Translations under genes and position numbers: made by a program
Notes under the pieces: model-generated
Databases searched by the model: none
What the model saw: only the letters and a program-made list of their open reading frames with translations
What the model was told of the DNA's origin: nothing
In this document: positions 26,266-34,373 of the stretch, in pieces
Position numbering within the stretch: the stretch's first letter is position 1
Layout: every line of letters begins with the position of its first letter
From: Fictibacillus nanhaiensis
GTDB lineage: Bacteria > Bacillota > Bacilli > Bacillales > Fictibacillaceae
Length of the DNA stretch: 64,000 nt
Assembly (NCBI RefSeq): GCF_019801215.1
Contig: NZ_JAHVJO010000002.1
Location: 248,001 to 312,000, forward strand
Direction: 5' to 3'

Positions 26266-26302
26266 AAATAACTTCCCTGACAGTTAACGTCAGGGAAGTT
26301 AT
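26266..26302 (-). terminator. Terminator of the WYL regulator gene
   Basis: AACTTCCCTGAC pairs perfectly with GTCAGGGAAGTT around GTTAACT, followed by ATTTTAT. It separates the WYL gene from the DJ-1 gene. Confidence 0.85.
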
Positions 26303-27267
26303 CATTCTTGATGAAATTTTATTAATTCCGAAAGAACTTCAATAAGTCTTTTCTTAAGACTTATTGGCTCAATAACTTTAATAGATTTATTGTACGGTAA
26401 AAGTAAATAAGGGACATATGTATGTATAATATCTTTTCCAAGAAGAAAAACGGCTTGATTTGAAGTCCGTTCTTGTAAATAATGTCCTAAAAACCAATGT
26501 TGGCAAATATCAGCCAATACACTTTTATCCCCATTAATAACCAAAGAAATAATCCCTTCATCCTTATCTTCTATAGGTGGAAGAAGATTTTTTATAAAAA
26601 AGTCACGTGCTGAAAAGTTTTCTGGCCGGTTAAACTTGTTTTCGGTTAGCATTAGACTTTCGATTCGATCGACTCTGAAACTACGGATATTATTCCTAAG
26701 ATGACAGAATCCAATCACATACCACTTATTATTCCAATAGATAATTCTGTACGGATCGACCAATCTATAATTCAATTGCTTTTCGCCACTTTTATGGTAA
26801 AGAATTTTTACTGAGTACCCGTCAGCTAAGGCCTGCTCCAACTCCTTCAAAAAGGATTCCATAGAGAGAGAACTTAATCGACTTATTACTTCAAGACTAG
26901 TTAAATGTTGATTTATCTTTGTTTCCTGCTCTTGATTTGAGTAATTACTTAGTTTTGAAATGGCCCTATTTAGTGCTTCACCTCCATAATATCCGGCTTC
27001 TTCTGCAAAAACAGCAGCGTGAACTAGTGAAGTTTGCTCCTCAAAATCAAAAAATAGAGGAGCCTCAATAAAATTGTTCAATAAAGTGTATCCACCGTTA
27101 TGTCCTGGTTCTGAAATTATAGGTACGCCACTTGTTGAAATTGTATCAATATAACGATACACAGTCCTTATATTCATCTCTAATTTTTCTGAAATTTGTT
27201 TCGCAGTAATTTTTTCACCTGAACGCAGCATCCATATAATTGCTAACATATTGTCAATTTTCGGCAT
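26302..27267 (-). CDS. HTH-WYL transcriptional regulator, 321 aa
   Basis: The N-terminal HTH_11 domain reads EKITAKQISEKLEMNIRTVYRYIDTISTSGVPIISEPGHNGGY. The WYL domain is clear (VDPYRIIYWNNKWYVIGFCHLRNNIRSFRVDRIESL), and a C-terminal WCX-like segment follows. The family senses small molecules or nucleic acids through the WYL pocket. ATG start at 27267. The DJ-1-like gene just downstream is a plausible target. Confidence 0.87.
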   Translation of the reverse strand: MPKIDNMLAIIWMLRSGEKITAKQISEKLEMNIRTVYRYIDTISTSGVPIISEPGHNGGYTLLNNFIEAPLFFDFEEQTSLVHAAVFAEEAGYYGGEALNRAISKLSNYSNQEQETKINQHLTSLEVISRLSSLSMESFLKELEQALADGYSVKILYHKSGEKQLNYRLVDPYRIIYWNNKWYVIGFCHLRNNIRSFRVDRIESLMLTENKFNRPENFSARDFFIKNLLPPIEDKDEGIISLVINGDKSVLADICQHWFLGHYLQERTSNQAVFLLGKDIIHTYVPYLLLPYNKSIKVIEPISLKKRLIEVLSELIKFHQE

Positions 27268-27432
27268 ATAATTCCACCTCTATATGAAATTTATATCTCT
27301 TTATAAATTTCATATATTTGTTATAATTCATTAACTGTTCCTATCCGATAGCTTTCTATATAATTTTCCTTCAAATTCCTCCGACTATATACTAATACCA
27401 ATTATTTCAAATATTTTAACTTCAGGCAATCC

Positions 27433-27508
27433 CTTACTCCACAATCTGACCCTATTCAAAAAAAAGAGCGCATCTCTTATTACAGAAATGCACCCGATTG
27501 TTGAAAAA
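27433..27508 (-). repeat. attC-like site 15
   Basis: Short left arm TTACTCCACAATCTGACCC, linker TATTCAAAAAAAAGAG, hairpin GCGCATCTCT/AGAAATGC, right arm ACCCGATTGTTGAAAAAG. It is 3' of the pseudogene at 27529. Confidence 0.8.
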
Positions 27509-27528
27509 GAAGTTTAAACTAGAATGAT

Positions 27529-27800
27529 TTACTGCCAGATACCAAATACTCCATTTGATAATTCTCCAGAAACAGAAGTTATTTCTTTATTGTTATCGAT
27601 AATACTCCATACTGGAAATTTCTTTTTTACATTATATATAGAATCTACTATTTCTACTTTTATTCCTGTATTGATTCATTTTTCTTTAAATATATCAATA
27701 TCATTTATCATAAAAGAATCCAAGATGGAAAACATATTGATTCAATGATGTTCCATCCTCTATAAATTTCTTATCCATAACTTCATTAAATTCTTTCTTT
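27529..27800 (-). pseudogene. Decayed gene, 5'-truncated at site 16
   Basis: Two protein-like minus-strand segments lie in sequence: about 25 codons (EFNEVMDKKFIEDGTSLNQY...) beginning inside site 16, then, after a frameshift and an in-frame TGA, about 45 codons ending FPVWSIIDNNKEITSVSGEL...GIWQ and TAA. The size and style resemble small immunity-type proteins. The 5' end is replaced by the hairpin half of site 16, which suggests a crossover at the repeat followed by decay. Confidence 0.55.
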
Positions 27801-27826
27801 GAGAAATGCACCTGATTGTTGAACAA
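27796..27826 (-). repeat. attC-like site 16, half site
   Basis: Only one hairpin half (GAGAAATGCAC) and the right arm CTGATTGTTGAACAAC remain. The left side merges into the pseudogene at 27529. Confidence 0.65.
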
Positions 27827-27835
27827 CCCTTTACG

Positions 27836-27922
27836 TTACAGCCCACTTAAAGCTAATGGTGCTAAAAAGGTGAGTATAACAAACGCTAAGATAATAAGTA
27901 GCATAATGTCTAATTTACTCAT
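27836..27922 (-). CDS. Tiny membrane protein, 28 aa
   Basis: An ATG with the ribosome site GGAGG six nt upstream opens a 28-codon frame whose product is a single hydrophobic helix (MLLIILAFVILTFLAPLAL) with short polar ends. The stop lies ten nt from site 16. Too short for family assignment. The clean start signal and helix make a real small membrane protein likely. It follows the RDD gene terminator. Confidence 0.55.
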   Translation of the reverse strand: MSKLDIMLLIILAFVILTFLAPLALSGL

Positions 27923-27983
27923 ATGTTTCCTCCAGCTTATTAATCCATTTTATAATATCTTATAGCACTTGGCTTTTTAGACA

Positions 27984-28016
27984 TAAAAAACTTCCAGAGT
28001 CACTCTTCTCTGGATG
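27984..28016 (-). terminator. Terminator of the M48-RDD operon
   Basis: CCAGAG pairs with CTCTGG around an 8-nt loop and is followed by AAGTTTTTTATG on the minus strand, about 40 nt past the RDD stop. Confidence 0.75.
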
Positions 28017-28054
28017 TAAAAGTTACTATCTCTAGATAAAAGCTAGAAAATAAG

Positions 28055-28522
28055 CTAGATGTCGTAATTAGTTTGTGGATTTGACGTTTGGTCAGGCTTT
28101 TCATACGTTACAAAAGTTCCTGCGATAAAATCATGAAGTGAACGTTTATCTTTTCTGAAGATGACCATTAAAATACTAACGATCACTCCTATTCCTATTG
28201 TAATCACATAAACAAGTGCAGCAACAATAACACGTAGAGCCATGGTACCAAATCCTACTTTTTCTCCATTTACTTTTGCGATTCGGATTCCTGCGATTTT
28301 CTTTCCTAATGTATACCCGTACCAAAGAACTGGAATTACTAGTGCATAAGCGATATTGATTAAGTTCGTGTAAACGTTCTCGTTCCAACTGCTTGTAAGT
28401 AAGTAGCTGATTATTGTAATCGGTATAGAAATAATAATTGCATCTAAAATGTTAGCGAGTAATCTAATCCAAAATCCTGCAGGTTGTGTGATCATTGTAG
28501 TATTCTCCTTATTCGTTATCAT
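28055..28522 (-). CDS. RDD-family membrane protein
   Basis: 155 residues. The N-terminal AGFWIRLLANILDAIIISIP gives the family's R and D residues (first membrane segment), then GYTLGKKIAGIRIAKVNGEKVGFG, then FRKDKRSLHDFIAGTFVTY near the end. Three membrane segments. RDD proteins are often next to membrane proteases or serve in ion homeostasis. The start overlaps the end of the M48 gene by 14 nt, so the two are co-translated. Confidence 0.87.
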   Translation of the reverse strand: MITNKENTTMITQPAGFWIRLLANILDAIIISIPITIISYLLTSSWNENVYTNLINIAYALVIPVLWYGYTLGKKIAGIRIAKVNGEKVGFGTMALRVIVAALVYVITIGIGVIVSILMVIFRKDKRSLHDFIAGTFVTYEKPDQTSNPQTNYDI

Positions 28523-29900
28523 TTTTTAGTATCGTCACAATATCGCGGTCTTTTAACTGAATGGCATGCATTAAAGCAGACATGTACATGTTATCTGTCT
28601 GAGATGCGTCTGCTCCTGAATCTAGCATTAGTGTGACCATCTCTGGATTCTCACTGAATACAGCATAGAACAATGAAGTCATTCCCTCAATGTCTGGTAG
28701 GTTTGGATCTCCTCCAGCCGTTAGTAGAATTTTTGCAATAACTGTATCTCCGTTCTCGGCTGCAGACATTAATGGGGTGATGCTATCGTAATTCTCATAG
28801 TTCGGATCTGCACCTCTTTCAATCAGAAGGCTTACTAATTGTTCATTACCATCTAGAACAGCCCAGTGCAAAGGGGTTAACCCTCCAAAATCCTCTACCT
28901 GAATATCTTCGCCGTTATCAATTAATGACTCCACTTTTGAAGTGTCCCCGTTTACAACAGCAACAATTAAAGGTGGGTTGTCTTCGCCATCGATCGGTTC
29001 AAACGTTTCTTCGAAGTCTTCATTTAAAAACGTTTCTAGTTTTCCTAAAGTATAGTTACCACCCGCATAGATTAATCCACATCCGATGAGCGTTATTGGT
29101 ATGAATACCCATTTTAACTTTAAGTTCTTGTAAACTGCGGGTTCTTTATCTTCGAAAAACACATCTATCTCGTGGATTCTCTTAGGCAGCGGAGGATGTG
29201 TGGAGAGTATCTCACTGAACCATACGAAAAATCCTTTTTCATTTTCTACTTGTTTTACAAAATCATAACGATCTACGTGTCGGTAGAGAGTCTTCCCTAT
29301 TGCTAATACGGTTAAGCCGTTCTTAGCAGCCTCGGGATTTCCGATAAAAAATGCAGCATACCGATCACATGTGTATTCACATGCCCTGAGGTACATTTCT
29401 GCTATACCCGGAATAAACATGGATGGCATTATAAAAAGCATTTTTGAGATGTGGTTACGTTTGATATGAGCCAGTTCATGAGCAATGACAAAAGTAACCT
29501 CATCTTCAGCATCTCTTTCTATCAGCTCAAAAAATTCTGAGTATAGGACTACCATGTTACGTCCGAAAAATCGTGTGGCAAATGCATTAAGGATACCACC
29601 CGATTCCATTACATAAACATCCGGAACCTGTTTGATCTTCATTTTCTCACATAGTTCCTTTGTCCTTTCATATACCTTAGGAAATTGAGCAGGGCTTAAT
29701 TTAACCGCATTGGTCCTGATACGGGCAATCATTAGCCCATGAAAGAATAAAGAGATTAAAATCATCCCTAGAATGATAAAAATACCTACAACCGATAATG
29801 CTAAAAAGATATATGAAATAATACTGATAAATAAAACAAACCAATAATACTTGTTCTCGTTTTTATAAACAAGAGCTTTAATGTTATTTTCTTGATCCAT
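28509..29900 (-). CDS. M48 metalloprotease fused to ankyrin repeats
   Basis: About 463 residues. Two membrane segments near the N-terminus (YWFVLFISIISYIFLALSVV and IFIILGMILISLFFHGLMI), then an M48 (HtpX/Ste24-like) domain with zinc motif HELAH at about 141-145 and the third ligand Glu in ACEYTCDRYA. A further membrane segment (WVFIPITLIGCGLIYAG) precedes four to five ankyrin repeats (GLTPLHWAVLDGNEQLVSLLIERGADPN and similar). The start at 29900 follows AAAGGA; the in-frame ATG at 29948 lacks one. Ankyrin repeats on an M48 protease are uncommon and may recruit substrates. Operon with the RDD gene. Confidence 0.88.
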   Translation of the reverse strand: MDQENNIKALVYKNENKYYWFVLFISIISYIFLALSVVGIFIILGMILISLFFHGLMIARIRTNAVKLSPAQFPKVYERTKELCEKMKIKQVPDVYVMESGGILNAFATRFFGRNMVVLYSEFFELIERDAEDEVTFVIAHELAHIKRNHISKMLFIMPSMFIPGIAEMYLRACEYTCDRYAAFFIGNPEAAKNGLTVLAIGKTLYRHVDRYDFVKQVENEKGFFVWFSEILSTHPPLPKRIHEIDVFFEDKEPAVYKNLKLKWVFIPITLIGCGLIYAGGNYTLGKLETFLNEDFEETFEPIDGEDNPPLIVAVVNGDTSKVESLIDNGEDIQVEDFGGLTPLHWAVLDGNEQLVSLLIERGADPNYENYDSITPLMSAAENGDTVIAKILLTAGGDPNLPDIEGMTSLFYAVFSENPEMVTLMLDSGADASQTDNMYMSALMHAIQLKDRDIVTILKNDNE

Positions 29901-30085
29901 GAATCGTCCTTTACTCCTTTGTATCCCCACAGAAAGATTATATCTCAAAACATATTATTGGAATATATTTATTTTTATGGAAAAAGAGACAGTAAATTAA
30001 AAATCTCCATATTCCTTATTTTGAATCGCTCCCTTTTTCCAAATGGATCTTTTAAACCTTCTTTTCATTAATATCAATTACTACA

Positions 30086-30140
30086 AATCAACATAAAAAA
30101 GGACGCCTTCTTATTATAGAATAGCACCCGATTGTGTATT
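30086..30140 (-). repeat. attC-like site 17
   Basis: Linker CAACATAAAAAAGG, short hairpin (GACGCCTTCTTATTATAGAATAGC) and right arm ACCCGATTGTGTATT. It is 3' of the gene at 30154. Confidence 0.7.
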
Positions 30141-30153
30141 AAGGGTTTGTTGT

Positions 30154-30609
30154 TTATTTATTAGAGAGTGACTCAGCAACCTTAATTAATTCCTTTTTAC
30201 CAATCTTTTTCTTACTTTCAAGCTTTATAAAAAATTCTTGTTCTGTTCCTGCTTCTCTCCAAGCGATCAATTGCTTATCTTTTCTTTTTTCATAAAAGAA
30301 CTTTGAGTTTTTTATCTTTTTACTTTCTCCCCAAATAAAGTCACTAGATGCACTCGTCTTATCGGTAATAAGAATGGATAAATGACTATTTTCATTTTTA
30401 TATTGATAGTTAACTTCTAGACAATTTCTTCCGCAGCTAATGATTGTCGAATACCTTTTGGTGTCCTTAAAAGGGATATAACTTGGTTTAGAGTCTATAT
30501 TTGCAAGATATTTAGGAGTGTTCATTGGAAAGTGTATAATCGGGACATTAAGAACCAATATACTAATTATTCCTAACAACACTAATGAATAACTAAGACT
30601 TTTTTTCAT
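30154..30609 (-). CDS. Membrane-anchored protein, 151 aa, unknown
   Basis: One N-terminal hydrophobic segment (SYSLVLLGIISILVLNVPII) acts as anchor or uncleaved signal. The rest is a basic extracytoplasmic domain with two cysteines close together (ISCGRNCLEV), which could form a disulfide. No family is recognised. The ribosome site is weak. One-gene unit terminated by site 17. Confidence 0.55.
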   Translation of the reverse strand: MKKSLSYSLVLLGIISILVLNVPIIHFPMNTPKYLANIDSKPSYIPFKDTKRYSTIISCGRNCLEVNYQYKNENSHLSILITDKTSASSDFIWGESKKIKNSKFFYEKRKDKQLIAWREAGTEQEFFIKLESKKKIGKKELIKVAESLSNK

Positions 30610-30796
30610 TTACTAATAAATCCAATCTATTTTACTTAGTACTATTCCTACGCTTCATAACAAGTAATGGTTTCAATGCGCTTTAAAAAGCAATGATGCC
30701 TTTTCTGGCAGCTGGAACTTTAACTAACGAACCCGTTTATAGAATTAGATTAGGGTTTTTTAGATTAAAGTCGTTTCTAACAGCAGTCCTTTATTA

Positions 30797-31009
30797 TTAT
30801 TGCTTATTCTCTACAGGGTCTTCGAATAACTTAATCACCGCTAATATTCCAAACGTTACTGCCATTCCATATCCAATATAGAAGAGAAAACTGTTTACAA
30901 AGTTTATTAAGTCTTTGAAACTCCCACTAACTATTTCACTAAAAAAACTTAAAGACATAAATCCTATTCCTATTACAAAACTATAAAGATACTTTTGAAT
31001 TTTATTCAT
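30797..31009 (-). CDS. Small membrane protein, 70 aa
   Basis: Two hydrophobic segments (LYSFVIGIGFMSLSFFSEIV and FLFYIGYGMAVTFGILAVI) with short polar ends. The ribosome site GAAGGAG is not in unique DNA but in the hairpin half of site 18, seven nt before the ATG, so translation signals come from the repeat and no separate promoter is visible between them. Function unknown. Its 3' side lacks a clear repeat. Confidence 0.55.
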   Translation of the reverse strand: MNKIQKYLYSFVIGIGFMSLSFFSEIVSGSFKDLINFVNSFLFYIGYGMAVTFGILAVIKLFEDPVENKQ

Positions 31010-31013
31010 TATA

Positions 31014-31053
31014 AGATCTCCTTCTTGAAAAATTGCACCCGATTGCGGAAGAA
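31014..31053 (-). repeat. attC-like site 18, truncated
   Basis: One hairpin part (GATCTCCTTCTTGAAAAATTGC) and right arm ACCCGATTGCGGAAGAAC. Left arm and linker are lost; the DNA passes straight into the start of the gene at 30797. Confidence 0.7.
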
Positions 31054-31061
31054 CAAGAATC

Positions 31062-31583
31062 TTAGTTTACTTTCCAATCAACTGCTTTCTTAATTAATTC
31101 ATCTACAAATTTCTCTTTAACTTCTTGATATTTATGCGTATCATCAGGGAACTGTTTTGCCAAAATCTTTTTAAGGTCTCCGTAATTTTTTGCATCCTCT
31201 GGATTATTGATTAAGTAATCTTTAAATGATAAGTGTACGTCAATATTTATATTTCCAAGTTGAAAGATATGAATGTGATGAGATCTCTTATGTTTACTTT
31301 TTGTAAAATATCTTCTTCCTGTTATTCCGTGTTCATTCCTTGGTTCATACCCTAAACTCAACATATTCTCATTGAATAAGTTTACTTTCTCGATATCTTT
31401 TACAACGATTAAGATATCTATTATTGGTTTTGCATAACCTACTGAAGGTATTGATGTACTACCTATATGATAAATCTCAATTAGCTCATCTTTAAAAATT
31501 TCTTTAAGTTTACTTTCTTCTATTGTATATACTTTTCTCCATTCTTCTGTCCAAGGAAGTATTTCTGTCTTTCTCATCGCCAC
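31062..31583 (-). CDS. GrpB/UPF0157 nucleotidyltransferase-fold protein
   Basis: About 173 residues matching GrpB: PWTEEWRKVYTIEESKLKEIF, then IYHIGSTSIPSVGYAKPIIDILIVV with the GSTS and D-x-D-like residues of a minimal nucleotidyltransferase fold. The C-terminus has YQEVKEKFVDELIKKAVDW. Family function is unclear; some members are fused to dephospho-CoA kinase. The start is GTG at 31583 or ATG at 31577; AGGAGG favours the GTG. Unit followed by site 18. Confidence 0.87.
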   Translation of the reverse strand: MAMRKTEILPWTEEWRKVYTIEESKLKEIFKDELIEIYHIGSTSIPSVGYAKPIIDILIVVKDIEKVNLFNENMLSLGYEPRNEHGITGRRYFTKSKHKRSHHIHIFQLGNINIDVHLSFKDYLINNPEDAKNYGDLKKILAKQFPDDTHKYQEVKEKFVDELIKKAVDWKVN

Positions 31584-31625
31584 TTGCTCCTCCTGCAAAA
31601 ATTTTTACTTCTTTAAATTTATAAA

Positions 31626-31717
31626 TTATTCCACAATCCTGCTACGACGATTGTTTAACTAATTCATTAAAACGTGCGTTAATCCTTCTTGAATCAATGG
31701 CCCCATTTTTGAATAAG
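31626..31717 (-). repeat. attC-like site 19, full length
   Basis: Left arm TTATTCCACAATCCTGCTACG, linker GTTTAACTAATTCATTAA, hairpin GCGTTAATCC/GAATCAATGG, right arm CCCCATTTTTGAATAAG. It lies 3' of the gene at 31724. Confidence 0.85.
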
Positions 31718-31723
31718 CTCTAA

Positions 31724-32173
31724 TCATAATTTCTTTTCAAAAAATGTTAAGATAATCTGCTCATTTACTATGACTTCATCAACTTTCTGAAAACTATTCT
31801 TTTTATAAAATTTCACTGCGGGGGTATTTTTTGATCCAGTTGAAACTTTTATTGTACCAATTCCTTCTTGTCTTTCAACGAAATCCAAAAGGCTCTGGGC
31901 AATTCCTTTTCTAAAGTGTTTAGGATCTACAATTAACCGATGAATATCAATTTCTTCATTTTCTATTTTTATTGATATTGCTCCACATAGATTTTCTTGT
32001 GAATAATAGCCAAAGAAAGATTCTCCGCATTGTTGTAATTTATTAACTGTATCTTTTAACGGAGGGATTTCAAAACAACCAATTATATTTGCTTCTACTT
32101 GATAAGAAGGGATTTGGACGTTTAATACTTCCTCAGTAATTTCTTTATTACTAATATCAATTTTTTTAATCAA
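31724..32173 (-). CDS. GNAT-family acetyltransferase, ~149 aa
   Basis: Core GNAT elements are visible: EIDIHRLIVDPKHFRKGIAQSLLDFVE, with RKGIAQ as the acetyl-CoA loop, and NTPAVKFYKKNSFQKVDE near the end. The start is taken as TTG at 32173 because GAGGAG lies 6 nt upstream; the longer frame would place that site inside the coding region. Substrate unknown. One-gene unit between sites 19 and 20, its stop seven nt from the right arm of site 19. Confidence 0.83.
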   Translation of the reverse strand: MIKKIDISNKEITEEVLNVQIPSYQVEANIIGCFEIPPLKDTVNKLQQCGESFFGYYSQENLCGAISIKIENEEIDIHRLIVDPKHFRKGIAQSLLDFVERQEGIGTIKVSTGSKNTPAVKFYKKNSFQKVDEVIVNEQIILTFFEKKL

Positions 32174-32200
32174 GATTATCTCCTCATTCAATCAATTATC

Positions 32201-32286
32201 TTATTCAGCAATCCTGCTACGTTCGTTCAATAAGTTCCATAAAAAAGGCGTTAATCCTTCTTGGATCAACGCGATTATTGTATAAG
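32201..32286 (-). repeat. attC-like site 20, full length
   Basis: Left arm TTATTCAGCAATCCTGCTACG, linker GTTCAATAAGTTCCATAAAA, hairpin GGCGTTAATCC/GGATCAACGC, shortened right arm GATTATTGTATAAG (ACCC missing). Confidence 0.85.
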
Positions 32287-32355
32287 ATTGATGAGTTTTA
32301 TCGCCTTACTATATTATTGGCTATGTTAAAGATTCATGTTGATATTTAGAGAAAA

Positions 32356-32391
32356 AACAGAAATTCCATAAAACTAGAAGTTCTGTTTGGT
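32356..32391 (-). terminator. Hairpin downstream of the NUDIX gene
   Basis: AACAGAACTTCTAG pairs imperfectly with GGAATTTCTGTT and is followed by TTTTCTC on the minus strand, about 75 nt past the stop at 32460. It may be the cassette's own terminator. Confidence 0.45.
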
Positions 32392-32459
32392 TTTATTATC
32401 TTATCCCCGTTAATGCAATAAGAGATTAACTTCTATTTGCTGGTTTAGCTCAGTAAGAA

Positions 32460-32918
32460 CTATTTAAAAAGTTGTTCATTAAATACATTAATTGAATATA
32501 CGTTTTCTTCTAATAAGTTATCAATTATCTGCTTTATTACATGCGGTTCTCGTAAATCCTCGTTTTCAAATGTTAAAAGGTCGTTAACTTTTATCCACTT
32601 GCTGTCAGTAATTTCATCTTCTTCGAGATTTAATGTACCTCCAGTAACTTCACCAATAAAATGAAATAAAATTACTTGATTGTTCTTATTACTGATAAAA
32701 TTATATACTCCAGTCGTGCCAATTAGTTTTACATCTAACCCCGTTTCCTCTTTAACTTCCCTCCGAGCTGAATAAAGAATGTCCTCACCATACTCTATAT
32801 GTCCACTCGGAAAGTTCCACTTATCGACAGCATTAGGTTTATTCTCTTTTATTATTAAAACTTTATCATTATCAAAGATTGATACACTTGCTATTAATAC
32901 AATTTCATTTTGAGACAT
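32460..32918 (-). CDS. NUDIX hydrolase
   Basis: 152 residues. The Nudix box reads GHIEYGEDILYSARREVKEETGLDV, with the metal-binding REVKEETG intact, preceded by WNFPSG. NUDIX enzymes hydrolyse nucleoside diphosphates linked to another group; this one may be a house-cleaning pyrophosphatase, but the substrate cannot be read. ATG start behind GGAGAAATGG. One-gene unit between sites 20 and 21. Confidence 0.92.
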   Translation of the reverse strand: MSQNEIVLIASVSIFDNDKVLIIKENKPNAVDKWNFPSGHIEYGEDILYSARREVKEETGLDVKLIGTTGVYNFISNKNNQVILFHFIGEVTGGTLNLEEDEITDSKWIKVNDLLTFENEDLREPHVIKQIIDNLLEENVYSINVFNEQLFK

Positions 32919-33026
32919 CCATTTCTCCTCAATTCTATTTGAAGATTACATTTATCTTTATTATATATAACTAGCCAGCCTAATCTCCATTTTCTTCTTC
33001 ACATCCTATAAAAAATCTATACAGTT

Positions 33027-33114
33027 TATTCCATATCCTGCACGTTTGCCTAATAAAAAGAGCTGCATAAACAACTCTTTTGATTTTCTATAAATGCACC
33101 CGATTGTTGAATAG
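33027..33114 (-). repeat. attC-like site 21
   Basis: Left arm TTATTCCATATCCTGCACG, shortened linker GCCTAATAAAAAG, altered hairpin (AGCTGCATAAACA...TATAAATGC), right arm ACCCGATTGTTGAATAG. It is 3' of the lipoprotein gene at 33128. Confidence 0.8.
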
Positions 33115-33127
33115 TGGATAACATTAG

Positions 33128-33604
33128 TTAGAATAAACCGATTGGTATTGAAAACATTTCAAAATCCCTTATCTCTGAACCTATTGAACATTGTTTCAAT
33201 GTATAACTTTTTTGTTCCTCTTCTATTCTTGTCTCTATTTTGTTGCACTTGTATTCTTCAATAAAATCCCCGTCTACTTTATGGGAACTCTTTACCTTAT
33301 CCCCATCAAAGGTTAAAGTTCTAACACCACGTTGCCCTTCTATCCCGTATTGTACAACTACAACATCGGCTTCAATTTTTTTATTTACATCTTCAACAAA
33401 CTTATCTAGCAAATGGAGATTTTCAAATTCATTAGAAGTGTTACCTATAATAACTTCTTCTTTTTGAACTTGGGTAGGTTCACTTTCTAATCTCTTTATG
33501 GAATTGTCTTCAATATTTTTATCCTCAGTTGCAGATATATTTTGGCTATTTGATTGACAGCCTGAGATTAAAGCCAAAAAGAGTAATATACTTATTTTCT
33601 TCAT
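33128..33604 (-). CDS. DUF4362-like lipoprotein
   Basis: 158 residues with a lipoprotein signal ending LALISGC (Cys16). The domain FENLHLLDKFVEDVNKKIEADVVVVQYGIEGQRGVRTLTFDGDKV resembles DUF4362, a family of short secreted Bacillus proteins (from memory). Two or three cysteines remain in the C-terminal half. Function unknown. Ribosome site AGGAGG. One-gene unit between sites 21 and 22. Confidence 0.75.
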   Translation of the reverse strand: MKKISILLFLALISGCQSNSQNISATEDKNIEDNSIKRLESEPTQVQKEEVIIGNTSNEFENLHLLDKFVEDVNKKIEADVVVVQYGIEGQRGVRTLTFDGDKVKSSHKVDGDFIEEYKCNKIETRIEEEQKSYTLKQCSIGSEIRDFEMFSIPIGLF

Positions 33605-33642
33605 ATTACAGCCTCCTAGGAACTTCTAAAACTTACGCGATG

Positions 33643-33718
33643 TTGTTCAGTTAAACTGCCCCTTTACTTGAACAGAGGGCGGCTGCTTATTCAGCAAACG
33701 CCCCCTATAATGGAATAT
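33643..33718 (-). repeat. attC-like site 22
   Basis: Left arm GTTGTTCAGTTAAACTGCCCC, linker TACTTGAACAGA, new hairpin GGGCGGCTG..CAGCAAACGCCC, right arm CCTATAATGGAATA. The stem sequence differs from the other sites while position and arms are conserved. Confidence 0.75.
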
Positions 33719-34349
33719 CATCAATATTCTTTTTCATTTTACTAATGATAATCTTTCTGTACATACCATTAAACATTATGGATGTATCTTCTTTGATAGA
33801 TAAAGTATTCTTATATTTACTGTACAAATTTTCGAAGTTAACTCCTATGTCAGTACCTAATAATTTTATTAGCGGTCTGATTGCTTTTTTAAACTGTGAA
33901 AGTCCTTTATCTTTTGGAGTAAATTTATCGAATATAATAATCTCTCCATTTGGTTTCAACACTCTAATCATTTCTTCAAGACACTTATCTGCATCAGGAA
34001 CGACTGATAATATAAGACTTCCTATAACTACATCAAAATGACTCTCGTTAAAACTCATATCTTGAGCGTCCATCCTAATGAATTTTATTGTTGAGTCTTT
34101 AAATTTGTTTCTTGCTTTTTTTAGCATATCATCAGAGTAGTCTATTGCTGTTATATCTAATTCTTTGTGATTGATTAGTTCCAAATCTGCCCCAGTTCCT
34201 ACACCGACAAAAAGTATCTTTTGCTTTTTCTCGAAATCAGTTCTGCTAAAAATTTCTTTCCGTGCGTTGAGGAATTGCCCAGTGTTAAAGAATTTATCAT
34301 ATATCGGAGACCAAATTTTATATATTATCTCATTCCAACTATTGTTCAT
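33705..34349 (-). CDS. Class I SAM-dependent methyltransferase
   Basis: About 214 residues. Motif I is ILFVGVGTGADLELI, the acidic residue after strand 2 is in ITAIDYSDDML, motif post-I DAQDMSF, and FDVVIGSLILSVVPD is motif IV. This is the Methyltransf_11/UbiE-like layout. The substrate is unknown. The start at 34349 is set by GAGGTG four nt upstream; the earlier in-frame start lacks a site. The last codons overlap the right arm of site 22. Confidence 0.87.
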   Translation of the reverse strand: MNNSWNEIIYKIWSPIYDKFFNTGQFLNARKEIFSRTDFEKKQKILFVGVGTGADLELINHKELDITAIDYSDDMLKKARNKFKDSTIKFIRMDAQDMSFNESHFDVVIGSLILSVVPDADKCLEEMIRVLKPNGEIIIFDKFTPKDKGLSQFKKAIRPLIKLLGTDIGVNFENLYSKYKNTLSIKEDTSIMFNGMYRKIIISKMKKNIDDIPL

Positions 34350-34373
34350 TTTACACCTCACTTTATACACCTT

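Noticed and set aside
27524-27748. Plus-strand 74-codon frame
   Set aside because: No ribosome site, and the minus strand has better protein-like segments here (the decayed gene).
32438-32457. tRNA-like GCTGGTTTAGCTCAGTAAG
   Set aside because: It looks like a D-arm, but no anticodon arm, T-arm or acceptor pairing follows.
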